Below, piece by piece: positions 36,201-48,200 of a stretch of DNA of 64,000 nt (within the stretch, counting starts at the first letter, position 1; each line of letters opens with the position of its first letter). A program made the translations under genes and the position numbers. The stretch comes from Enoplolaimus lenunculus. Its lineage: Eukaryota > Nematoda > Enoplea > Enoplida > Thoracostomopsidae. The DNA is taken from the NCBI GenBank assembly GCA_030248215.1, contig JASANG010003910.1:248001-312000 (forward strand). Direction: 5' to 3'. The notes below the pieces were generated by a model. It was not told where the DNA came from. It did no database searches and saw nothing but the letters and a program-made list of their open reading frames with translations.

Positions 36201-37267
36201 TTGACACAATTTCGAAAAACGTCGTATATATGAACAAATTGGCGATGATTTTTGGTCGCTTATAGGTTGTCTAGTTTATATATACATGAAGACATACGTG
36301 CCCCGTCTTCCTGGCCCTTTCAAGGGCTGCTTGTATATCTTTTAATGTATAGAAAAATTTCTTTAAAGGAATTTGCATATACACTATGTACTGAACAATA
36401 ACGATACTTATGCGCATCAATAATAAATCAGATACAAACGATATAACAAGTATATATAGTAGTGTATGGCCGAGTGGATAAAGCTTTGAACTTTCAAATT
36501 GGAGGCAGGATCAATTGAACTAAGTTTAAGCCCGTAGGCACCCCATCATGCAAGTATTTCAGGAGCACGAGAAGATTTCGTAAAAAATTGGCAAGGGTGG
36601 CTAAAACTTTTTACGGTTAAATTTCTTCTGAAAAGAACCTTTTGGTTTCTTCTGGCTTCTGGCCTTATTCAATTTGTATGCTTCAAAAAGTCGCACAAGC
36701 AGTTTATCTGACAGAATCAATTTGCTAAAGAAGCTGATATTAAATTGCAGGTGCCGCAAAAAACTAAATACTAAATTGCAGCGAAGATTTTAAAGACCAA
36801 ATTTTTAAAAATTCAATTTGACACTATGCTATAATACATACTTTTGGGAGCGACACAGCTACCTAAGCATATATATTCCTAAGTGTAAACCCAAGCTAAG
36901 AGATTAGACGCCCGAAAACTAAACATTTAAATCGAAAATATATATTTTACAATGTATTTGTTTGCATTTAGTTTGAAATTGGTTTCACCGTATCGTTTAC
37001 AAGATATACTCAACCATGAGTTGCTAGTAAAAGGCGTCAGATACACATCTGGCAGGAAAAAGTTGTTTCAGACATAGCACATTGAATTGTGTTATTGCTG
37101 TCTTTTCAGTCAGCTATAAAAAATTTTGTAGGTGGGCTGCTCCGCCCCCCTGCCCCCTTAGTTGCGACCCTGAACATTGATAAGCAAAAAAGGAAATCAG
37201 AGATGCTTTCTTTTTACAACTTGCCGAGTTCCGATTTGAAAAACCAGGCTGTGTATGTTTTAAAACC

Positions 37268-37270
<3 letters not shown>

Positions 37271-37349
<79 letters not shown>
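37271..37349. repeat. (AT)n microsatellite
   Basis: About 39 uninterrupted AT dinucleotides. The surrounding open frame that reads through it as an Ile-Tyr repeat is an artefact. Confidence 0.95.
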
Positions 37350-37351
<2 letters not shown>

Positions 37352-38320
37352 TTTTGAAGCTCGAATATCAGAACAGCTATATAAATCCGGCTATGTCAGC
37401 CATTTTTGTGCTTTTAATTTTGTCCTTCAAAAAACCGCCGGACGGCCAGTTATCTCATATTTTCCCGTCAATAGCGCTGTCGAGCGACTATAGCATATCT
37501 GCTAATATACACACACGCAGAGCTTGAAATGCAATTTAGATTACATGACACGCGTTCACTGACGGATCCAAGGGCCTACTCAAGCCTACGCCGCGCAATC
37601 AAGATTATTATCCAAATTTTGTATTACGGTTTAACATTAAAATTGCGTTGTGCTCTCTCATGTGCTTCGTTGTCGGCTTTCCTCACGATCATAAATCACT
37701 TGGTCCCCGAGAAAACTTTCTGTATTCGTCACTAAATACTTTATATTTGCCGAAAAAATATAGTTCAACATTTTTACATTCGATAGTCGCCTTAGGGAAT
37801 TCTATACGGAAATGCAGATTTTTCTCTTGCAGACGTTTAAGCAACGCATGACACGCTGACAGCACGCGCAATGCGCTAAAATATTATAGGCAACTCTCAT
37901 ACGTTTAATAGACATCTCTAAATTTTAGACGTTGTATTCAAATTTTATCCGTTGAAATTTGGCAGTTTTGAGACATTATCAACTTTGCAATCAGACGTGA
38001 GAGAGACGTCCATTTTCAAATTGTGAACTCGCCAATATGTTAGTTACATATTGAACGTTTTGTATTAATTTTTGAATCCAAGTTGAATTTTGCCGATTTT
38101 ATTCGACTGGGTCTACATCACTGAAAGATGTCTACAAAATGATGGTATCATAACACGCATTATTTGACATTAAACGTTAGGCGTTAAAGATTTATTTCGA
38201 TAGATTAACGAAGATATATTGACTCGAAATTTGCGCACAGACAAAGAAAAACGGCAATTTCACCATAGTTTAACCCTCTATGAGTGAAAGGGTTATAGAT
38301 ACTAAGTAAGAATTTTTTCA

Positions 38321-38567
38321 TTAACCCTTTCTCACATGAATATTTTCAATTTCATATGAGATGTAATTTCAAGGTAAGATTCGATCCCCAGTCTCGTGGA
38401 TGGGAGGCATTTACGATGACGACTGAGCTATAGGACTCTCACGTCTTGTGGAGATTTTACACTGCGCATACACGTTATAAATGTTAAACACTGCTCACAG
38501 TGTGTGTATTGCTCGTACATTATTGTATTTAGTTGCTCATAGCATACTCTATGATTGAAAGAGTTAA
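38321..38567 (-). mobile_element. tRNA-containing inverted-repeat element (SINE-like)
   Basis: On the minus strand it carries tcctatagctcagtcgtcat (A-box) and ggggatcgaatctta (B-box) about 40 bases apart. Flanks are homologous to the 34672 copy (acactgcgcata on the plus strand, gaaaatattcatgtgagaaa). The ends are ttaaccctttctcac and gaaagagttaa. Confidence 0.65.
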
Positions 38568-39118
38568 CATCGTGCGTTAATTCATAAAATACATGTAAAC
38601 ATGACTGAAATAAAAAATTTACCGATTAAACCCCTTTCATTCAGTTTATTTTTCATATTTCTCAGTTAGCTCGAGTCGCATATTCGTTAAACATAATCGA
38701 AATTGTATAGGTAATATTGAAGTTTACTCAACCAAGGTATTAACTGTGCACCAGTCCCGTAGCTGTAGGTTTTAGTTTATCAAGAGTAGATGACCGATCT
38801 ATGCCAGCAGTGTTCAACTGGGTACATTCTGTATTGGAAACATTACACTTGGCGATCGTTACGTTTTGGACCGATCACTTCCGTTCGTTACTGGGGCGTA
38901 CGATGCACCAATATGTTCAATTTTATCTTCATTTTAAATTCTTAAAGCCTTACTATGTGGCCAAGTGGTGTCTATCCCCTGTTAAAATGAGAGACAGGCA
39001 GTAACACAACGCGTGCTGGTATCTACATTGGGAATCATACTTAATCTAAGTAGTTTGACACTCTTGTTTATCATCCATTCACTTTTGGTTTTATGTTGGG
39101 CTTGTTACTGTATCCAGT

Positions 39119-39321
39119 CCAGTGTGAGTCAAATTGGACTCTCTTAGAAATAGGTTTTTGCGGAACTACCTACCACAAATTGAGTCAAAATTCGACTCCG
39201 CCAGGGTCACATTCGATTCACTGAGTCGCACGTTTGACTCTGGCGAAGTCCAATTTGACTTAGTTTGTGTAGTCCCACAGAGCCTATTTCGGAGAGAGTC
39301 AATTTCACTAACCATTTTTTC
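39119..39321. mobile_element. GAGTCAAATT hairpin MITE
   Basis: The two halves are near mirror images: tgagtcaaattggactctc at the left and gagagagtcaatttcacta at the right, with further internal gagtca/tgactc palindromes. It is homologous to 46715-46933 and to 32303-32392. Confidence 0.75.
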
Positions 39322-39598
39322 AATATATGAACTCAGAGAATTAATATTTTGAAGTGAAACATTCAAAAGTCTAAATCGAAATAATATATTATGGAATTTA
39401 TTTCATAACGCATTGCTTTTCTAGAAATTAACACACGTTTTACAATAATTGAACAAATTTTTAATTATTATTATTAACACAGAGCGAACAGTGGCGCCCC
39501 GTGACTCCCTCCCAGTCGGACGTATCTAGCTTCTAATTGAAACTTCATCCGTCAGTTCGGGGATCAAACTGATAAATATAATCAAATAGGCCCATGTT

Positions 39599-39740
39599 TA
39601 CTTTAAGGGGTGTCCAGGTTTCTGGTCGGTCTATAAAAGAGTAGGTTTAGATTCTAGATTACATTTTTTGCTTAGGCATAGGCTTAGGCTTAGGCTTAGG
39701 AATACGATTAATCTGCAGTTACGAAAGTATTATATTGGCC
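39599..39740. mobile_element. TTAGGC MITE
   Basis: The left end is ggcccatgtttactttaag and the right end tattggcc. The interior holds four near-perfect ttaggc units and an aatacgattaatct segment. The flanks atcaaata and aactaata agree at 6 of 8. Confidence 0.7.
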
Positions 39741-40551
39741 AACTAATATATAGTCATTTATTTTCATCTTGCTGCTTCAAACAGCATTTACAGCTTTTCA
39801 GTGTTACTAACAATGCGCTTTATCGCTGATATGCAGCATGGTTTTCAATAATTCACAACGTTTATACTAAAGTTTCATATCAAAGATAAAAGATGAACAT
39901 CATAACGTGAAACGGTCTGGTTTGATTTTTTTGAAATTATTTGTACAAAAACCAATTACACAAAGTATAGCCGAATAAATGTATCGCGTTGGTTCATCTG
40001 CGTGTATCGCATGTGACATTCAAGTGGAATTAATATTCAGTGTCATTGCCTGAATTAATAATTCCTAGCTTCTGCTTGATATTTATTGCAGTTGTTTGCA
40101 AATTATTCATATAAGTTCATGTCAAGATTCAGAAGGAATGTGTTATATACTGTATCTTTGCAAATACTTGCAGCTGCAAGTATTTAGTGCAAGTTGCACT
40201 AGCCAGTCCACGCTGCAAAAACTTGCACGTGTGAATAGTGCTTTACATTTTGTATACAATTAGTCTGATTTACTTTAAAAGATATACTGCTATTTATGGT
40301 CCACGGTGGCATTTTTCAGCAAACAGCAACGGAAACTTATTGGATAATTTAATTCGTTTATTTAAAAAAATCGTCTCTTGTTTCAATACAACAATTTTAA
40401 ATTCCAACTGGTGAGAAAACCAAAGCCACGAATAAATTCCAAAGGAACTCCAAATGAACTAAAATTAGGAAATTAAATAAATGCTGAGTTTCCAAATTTT
40501 CACAGCTTGATTTTCAGCAGGACTCGTAGGTGCACTTCTGTGACCGTAATC

Positions 40552-40752
40552 TCAAATGTGTGTAGCACCTATCACCAGTGTTGGTGATAGCTGTTGGAAC
40601 ATTCTAATCACTGAACGGGGAGCTTAGGAATTCATCACAATATTCAGGTTTGATTTACCCGATTTCCGTGCAAAATCTGACATTTGCAACCGCAACAGTT
40701 TGCCAGTTTGAAAACCTATTACCAACTAGTGATACGCGCTCCACACATTTGA
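40552..40752. mobile_element. TCAAATGTGTGTAGCACC MITE
   Basis: The ends are tcaaatgtgtgtagcacct and a degenerate mirror (gtgatacgcgctccacacatttga). The copy at 45016-45214 shares the ends and internal words (gcaaccgcaacagtttg versus gcaatcgcagcagtttg). Non-coding. Confidence 0.7.
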
Positions 40753-40835
40753 AAATACGGTCCCTGGTTATATCCTGATTTCTCTTCTGTGTTTTGTTTT
40801 GTTCACACAATTTGTGCAATACTTGTTTGTAGGTT

Positions 40836-41160
40836 TATCACATGTGCGTTTCTATTTTGAACAACCACCCTCGCCAAATGTAAATAAGTACTATTTCGCG
40901 ATATAAAATTTTTAGTACATCTATTTACAGATAAAGATTATACTCACTATCTTGAAATACTTCAGGAAGCTCCTTATCCAAATCAACTTCGACAACTTCA
41001 TTGTTTGCCTTTTTTGCTTTATTGAGCAAAGCCTGTTGTGATTCGAGGATTTTGATTAGAATTTCCAAAAAGGGTTTATCAGGTGTGCGTTTATATTTTC
41101 AACAACCACCCTCGCCAAAGGTAAATAAGTACTATTTCGCAATATAAAACACGTAATTCT
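40836..41160. repeat. Direct repeat of about 80 bp, two copies 242 bp apart
   Basis: Bases 40836-40915 and 41078-41160 both read gtttatca, gtgcgtttctattttgaac (one or two changes), aaccaccctcgccaaa, gtaaataagtactatttcgc. The intervening segment includes the possible minus-strand exon at 40948-41080. It could be a tandem duplication whose second unit lost sequence, or a captured fragment between repeats. Confidence 0.75.
40948..41080 (-). CDS. Possible gene fragment or captured exon
   Basis: On the minus strand 41080 to 40948 is open and encodes a charged, helix-prone peptide of about 44 residues (core FLEILIKILESQQALL, then NNEVVEVDLDKELPEVFQ). It ends at a strong donor ATA|GTGAGT. The composition looks coding (Leu-heptad spacing, acidic patch). 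No partner exon, acceptor or start was found and I do not recognise the protein. It may be a remnant of a transposon-borne gene. Confidence 0.28.
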
Positions 41161-42279
41161 TGTCGAACATCTGTGTCGTTCGTTTAGTTGATATGCTTCT
41201 CGACCTGCATTTCTGTTAATGGATTTCAAAGATCTTGTCACATGTTGCTTCGCTTATAAAGAGAGCAGTGGAAGATTTAATATGAGTTCAAGAACAACTG
41301 ATGAAATATATATATATATATATGTATCAATACACGAAGCATGAGAGTGTTTGATCTCTTTTAGTTAAATATGTTGCAAGCTGATCCCAACCCGTAGCCA
41401 GACGGCGCTAATGGGACTACGTCCAAACAGACCCGTAGCCTGAGGACGCTGGTGGGACTCAATTCCCTGAGAAAAAGTTTGTGACCCCTAGAAATGTTTG
41501 AGTTTCGCTTTTAAACCATTGCAAATTGATACATGTCAGTCATATAAATTATTTTGAATGGGTCTAGTACGTTGATCTGGCCACGGGCCATTAGGCAATA
41601 TAGCATATTGAATGCGCTGTATTGAAGAATATCCTGTGCAAAATAAGGAACTTGCATCAGAGGCGCACGCCAGGGCATGGCGAGAAGGTATGTCACACCC
41701 CCTCAAACTCTGAAAATTAGGAAACACTAGAAAACTCAATTGGTCCTGTTTGGGAGCATTTTTGAGAGCCCAATTTTGATAATGCGGATCGTGAAATGGG
41801 CCGTTACAGTCTTATTTTCTATCGCGAGTTTGCACTAAAAAGCTTGGATTTAGAATTTTTTTGCACATTTGAGCTACTCATTACCTTAGTTGATCCGACG
41901 ACGCCAAAATGTTAATTTCTAAAAAAAATTCTTTTTCTGAACGTACTATAAGGTTCCCCCCAAAGAACCGAAAAATTCTTTTGTCAAAAAGTTCTTTAAT
42001 TTATATACTTACAACAGATCTCAAAAACCGTATTTTTTCAAGATTAAAATTTTGTCCTGGAACGACACACGCGAGATTATGTGAAGCTCAAATATGCAAA
42101 ATTTTTTAAAATCGGTACATTTTGGACGAATGCCAGCTTGGGTGCGCAATAATCCAAATGATCGTCACAATTATTCACCTCGCGCTACACAACTATGTTG
42201 ATTTTATAGCATTAATTCAGCAGATTGCGAGCTATAACAAATATATTAGATCAAATACTAAACAGCAGCACAAGCCGTC

Positions 42280-45200
42280 ATGTTTGACCTAATCAAAATA
42301 TTAATGCTAACATATCAGGCTCAAATATATCAAATGTCAAGCAGCAATCCTGCCATACAGCATCAACTGTCCATTGAAAATTTAACAAACTTAGCCAAAG
42401 AATTTGACTTTCATTCAAACGATACAACGTCCAATAATTATATTCCTATAAAACCTTCATATGTCAACAACGTTCGTTATTCGCATTTTGTTAACGGTTC
42501 CAAATTGAACAGTTCAAGTAACAGCTCAGTGGTGGTGAAAGCTTTAGAATCGGTTATATTTGTAGAGTTGGCAACCGCTAATTCGACGCTGCCCAGGCTT
42601 GGTGCTGTGAAAATATTCGCAGTACTGCTCGGAGGCGCGCTGATTGTTTTCATTGTCGCTGGAAATAGCTTAATTATCGTTATATTTTATCGTGTTACAA
42701 AGTTACATTTGCTCACAAATTATTGGATTATCAGCTTATCAGTAACAGGTAAACCATGTATGGGCGTAGCGAAGTTTGTGGTTTTGGGAAGCACCACAGT
42801 TACTTACTTACAAGTATTTATGGTTTTTATATCTATTTGCCTTAGCTTTAGTTTGTTATTAGTGGAAATATATTTTTCAAAGCTATTGTGATAGGAATCT
42901 TGTCCTATTATCACCATGCGGCAACGCTCCTGTGAACACCGTGTAAAATGTGTAGAGTTAATGGACCAAGAAAGCAAATTTTGATGATTATATCGCAAGC
43001 TAGTCAGATTATTCAAGGCAATTGCTAAGGAGTTTCCATTGCAGCGTTAAACAGCGCAGCAATCAGCCTCAGGGGCGTACGGAGAGGCGAGGGGGGCATT
43101 GGGCGCGTGTTCAAAGGTAGACATCAAAGTCATATTCCTCAACCGGACCAGCTCAAAACTAAACTTAGTAACAAAAATTGTGCAAAGCTTCACAATTGCA
43201 TAATCTTTTGAGACCCCGCGCTTCATGAATAAAGAAATGTTTTGAGACTGTTACAAAGGGATATAATACTAAAACAATGTATAGGTCCTCGCTCGGTAAA
43301 AGAGTACTCTGAAATTGGTCTCGGAACTAACTAGGGAATTGTGACTAGCCGCCTAAATGAAAACAAAAATGTGCCATTCGTACTGCTAAAGGATTTTAAG
43401 TTTGCTTTTATGCGGAAACCAAAGGCACGGGCCTGACAGAATGCGCCCCCCCCCATCAAAGTTTCTCGGTACGCCACTGATCAGCCTATAAACCAAATAG
43501 GAAGCCGAGATTGATCTATGAATGCACTACCAAATCTGATTGGTTGTTGCAATGAGTCATATTGTACAGTTACGTCTTTGGACCGTCAGTTTAGCAGCAG
43601 TCTTGTCACAGGCCCGTAGCTAGCTTTCCTTGCTAGGGGGGGTAAAAATTTTCAGGAGGAGCATTCACGTGTTTTAATGAGTTAGAAGCAAGGTGAAAAT
43701 TTTCTAGGGGGGGGGCAAAATTTTTCCAGGTGAGGCTCAACCCGTCTTGTCAGTGCAAATTGAGATCAAACGGTATTTCGCAATAAAAGCCCTCAAAACC
43801 GTTGAGGCAAATGAAAACAGCAAATGACTCACTGGCGGGGGGGCACGCAGAAGCAGCTATAACCAGCACACAATAAAAGTTTTGTCTAATATGATTTAGA
43901 ACTCAAATTGCAGTTGCTTCTCATTCGCTTTGCTCGACAGTGTCTTCACCATTATGTACTGTGCGATCCGCCATCAGTAACTTTTGCATCAACCACTGGT
44001 AGGATCTTTTGTTTCAGATGTTATGTTGGGGCTGATTGTGATGCCCATTCAGTTGGCGACCGGTGTTACCGAAAATGTTTGGTACTTCGGCCCTGCGATG
44101 TGTGACTTGTTTATTTCGCTTGACATTCTATGCTGCACATGTTCAATATATCACCTGGTTGTTATCAGGTATTGTGTGTTCAAAATATTGGCTTATGTAA
44201 AGATCAATTTTAGGTTAAGTATTGCAAAACTACACACTAAAAAATCGCTTTGAAATTTCAAGACCTTACGTTTTTAAATTTTCAAGACTAAAATGTCTGT
44301 GATCTCAGACGCTAATAGCCTCATAAATCACCGAAATTCGTGTCTGAAATGGTTAAAACATAAATGTGTTATGTACAAGAATTTACTACTGCCAATTTAT
44401 AAGACAAATTTCTTTTTTTCAAGAAATAGTTGTCTAATGTTTAAGAATTAATTTTCTGATTCGATTTTTTAAGTGTGTGAAAACGAGTTGCTTTGTTTAG
44501 ATTATTAAAAGTGTACAAAAGTAATCGGATTTTAGCGGTGACTCGGATTGGGCTTGGCTCCCTCAACCTAAGTTCACGTGAGGACATTTCTCAGGTTGTA
44601 AATTCATTGAACTTGGCTAAGCGTTAGCTCCATATTTTGGAGTCCATTTTCCAGGCGAATCTTTCTTTCTAATACTCGTATGTCTGAAATATCAGTAAAA
44701 CTAGCCTTTATATTTAAAAGATTTATGCTGTATTTCGGAAATTTTGATTTAATTGTTTATGAAACAAAGTCTTAAATTTCAAATACTATATGAAACTTTC
44801 CAACGCAAAACATAGAAAATATGTAAGAAAAGTATCAGTTAATTATTATCTTCGGCTTTTGTACACCTTCCCTCACAGACTTTAAGCTAAGGTTTATTCT
44901 TAGGTTTCTGAAAAGGTTTAAGTAGCTAAACTAAACCTTCTGCAAAACCTTAACCTAAGCGTAATCCTTAACCTCATATATAGGAATAAATACACTAAAA
45001 CCTAAGTCCGTATTGTCAAATGTGTGTAGCACCTATTATCAGTTTGTGACAGTCCTTGTAACCTTCGAACCAGGGAATGGTGAGGTTTGAAAACAGCATA
45101 TTTATTACTTTCGATTTTCTCTGCTACTGTGCAAATTTTGAGATGCGCAATCGCAGCAGTTTGTTAATTTGAACACCTACCACTAACTGGTGATAGGTGC

Positions 45201-48200
45201 TATATGCATTTAGACAATGGGCTCTTGTCTTCTTCAGCATTGACCGCTACTGTTGTATTGCGTTTCCACTGCGATATCCACAGAAGCGAACAAAACCGCG
45301 TATTCTAATCGCAATCGCCGGGATTTGGTCATGGTGCATATTTTTGAGTCTTCTGCGAGTCATTGGTTGGAACGATTTAAGTAATCAGGTAACAAAATAA
45401 GTCAACTTTGTTTTATTTTAACCTTATTTTTCATTTTGATTGACAAAATGGGCTATTGTCACTTTTAAAGGGGAAACAGTAGCCCAAAGCGTATTCCTAC
45501 CCTGGAAAAACCTAAACTTAAATTATAGCTGAACTAAACTTGAATCTGAGTTTAAAGCAAAGCTTAAATGACTGATCGGACTAATAAAACTAGAATTTTA
45601 GGTTTAATTAACTGACATATTTTTAAGTTTAGGGCGAGTTTAAGCTAAACTTATTTTTGGTTCAAAGTATAGTGTTGCTTGGAAACTATGTAGTACTTAG
45701 AATTCATTAAGCTTTGATTAAACCAAAAATGTCAGATGGTAACCTACCAGTTAGTTCAATTAGTTTATAAAGTTAGTTTAATATACTGCTAAACCATCTT
45801 GAACATGAATCAAGTTAGTTTAATGTTTTAGAGAGTAAGCCTATATAGTCAACTTAAAGGTAACTGTAAAACCATTCTAAGATGTCTATCCTAAGCCTGA
45901 AAAAATTAGCATTTCTAAACAATTTTCGCACTTCGCGCGAAGTTTGTACACGCCCGTGGCCAGCTAACCGCGCAAGGAGGGGGCTGAAAATGTTTTAGGA
46001 GAGGCATTTAAGGTTTAAGTTGACTTCCAAGCAAGATTGATAAATTTTCTAGTGTGGCCAATATTTTGCCATGTCGTTTAAACATTGAGTAAGTTCCGCG
46101 GCTACCGCGCCCTTACCGCCTAGGATAGCGGTTTATGAGGGCCCCCGGGTAACTCCGATCCGCAATACTAGTTGCAACAAAATTTGTGCCTTCGCCGCGT
46201 TTTAAGTTAAGCATCGCGTTGTTTCCGCATTTTTTCGAAATTACATATAGCGGCCCTGCGTGCTTGCACGCTGTCTTTCAATCAGCTGCTCGATCCAGAT
46301 TATATCTTTACAGAGGCGTTCCATTTTTCCGACTGACATGGAAGCCTCGGATACCTTTGTCGAGGTGTTACTGCACAGATTCAGATGTAAGGTCTAACCT
46401 TTTGCAACTTTTGCTGAGATTGTTATTTTCGGGACCGTCTCTCCAAGGGAAGAGCTCCCACCGCTGCCTGATCTGCCACTGGTTTTAACTCTAATTTCAT
46501 CTTAAGCCTCAGCGTAGCCTACCGTAATTCAAGTCCCTCAATTTTCCTATGTTCTAGTGCGCAGGCCCCCATATTTACCAAGGGCTAGTTTACAGTCGAT
46601 TTAGCTACGAAACCACATATGTAAGTTTCTGATCGAAAAATCCATTTCTATCACCATATGACAAGTCTAATTAATTTGTAAAACACAAGTATATATATTG
46701 CATATTTTATCATACACTGTAAAAGTGGTGAGTCAAATTGACTCTCTGTCAAATAGGCTTTTCCTGACTACAGAAACTGAGTCAGAATTCGACTTCGTCA
46801 GAGCCAAATTCGACTCACTGAGCGACTCAATGAATCGAATTTGACTCTGGTGGAGTCGAATTTGACCCCGTTTGTGTAGTCAGGAAAAATCTATTTCGGA
46901 GAGAGTCAATTTGACTCATCATTTTTTGCAGTGTATCATCCCTAGGTACACCGCTATATCTAATAAGAGAAAACTGAAAGTATTCAAAACAATTTTTTAT
47001 TATAGTAAAAAGGGTTTCAGGCATATACTTGTGAAATGAACGACACTTCATACATCGTATTTTCATCAGTTGTGTCATTCTATGCTCCGCTCACTGTTAT
47101 AATTACAACGTACTCGTTAATCTATCGAGCAACACAAGATCGTGTTAAAGTTGCATCACGATTATTCATTGCACGAAAAGTTGCTGGAATTAAGGTAAGC
47201 TACAATTTTTCAGCAAGGTTCAAGGTATTTTATACATTTTCTAACTCACATTTCCAATGTTAACGCTTAGATATATAACAAGGAAACATGGTGTATAGAG
47301 TGCCAACTTTGGAAGGTCTATACACTGCCATCTCTTTTATTTAATATCCTTGTGCTGCAGAACAGACCTAAAGTTCTTGCTTGGATATTGCCAAAAACGA
47401 ATAAAATTTTCTATAATAACTGCGAAGCCCTATTTTGTTGAGAAACCGTCGCCTTGAAAACTTTCCCCCGTAAAACCGCATGTTTCTTGCATCTAGGAAG
47501 CGACTTCTTGTGTCAGCACACTATTTAATAGCTAGCATACGGTTTTTTGCATGTTATTCTTAGGACATGTGCGAAAAAAGGCAGGGCATTTAGGGAGTGT
47601 TTTTTGCGGGCCAAAATTGGAGTTGACGTAAAAAAATATCAATTTCCCGCTTCGCTTAACTTTGCATATTTTAGCTAAAATTGAATTTTCCCTCAAAAAT
47701 TTGAATTTCGTGCCAACATTTGAATTCCCCGCCGAAATTGTATTATAGCTAGTTAAATTTTGGACGTTATTTTAAGAGAGTGCTCGTAAATAAATAGCTA
47801 TTAAAATGGTGGGACATTTTTTACATTGGCGCGGCGAGCGCAGTATAACATGGATGATAGTTGACTATGAGCACTCAGCGGCAGCGCCATGTGTTTAAGT
47901 GAATTGATGCGCAATACACTGTGCATAACTATTACTACGCGTAAACGCATCATATACAAAATCTCCAGAAGACGAGAGATATCTCTCGGGTCGAGCGTCA
48001 AACTTCTATATATAGCTAAACTCTTGATGGTTAAAACGTTTCCCAATCAAGTATCCGTGGTTCGAATCCTAGCTGGAAATTAGATTTCAGATAAAATAGA
48101 AAATATACGTTCACGTAGGAAAAGGTTCACTTTTAGGAAAATGTGTCTCGTCTATCACGCCGAATTTCAAGGCCGACTAGTGTCTCGTGCCATGTGTATC

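Larger units (their letters stand above)
29147..42279. other. Gene-free, transposon-dense stretch between the satellite and the GPCR
   Basis: I recognise no protein-coding exon except a doubtful minus-strand fragment at 40948-41080. The region holds TTAGGC MITEs (29592, 30226, 31506, 33389, 39599), CTCCGG hAT-like MITEs (30521, 31002), CTGTAGTGACCC elements (31865, 33563), tRNA-containing elements (34672, 38321), a GAGTC hairpin element (39119), an AT microsatellite (37271) and two paired repeats near 40552 and 40836. The stretches 35100-36050 and 36210-37080 show only A+T-rich sequence and scattered short end fragments. Confidence 0.55.

Noticed and set aside
36465-36545. tRNA-Leu/Ser-like sequence (tggccgagtggataaagc)
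   Set aside because: The A-box is good but the B-box is degenerate and the stems do not close; left as an unassigned fragment.
37089-37493. 134-codon frame with an Ile-Tyr repeat
   Set aside because: It reads through an AT dinucleotide tract and is a low-complexity artefact.
46186-46488. 100-codon frame MPSPRF... in receptor intron 3
   Set aside because: No recognisable domain, no fitting splice phases with the flanking exons, and it begins beside repeat fragments.
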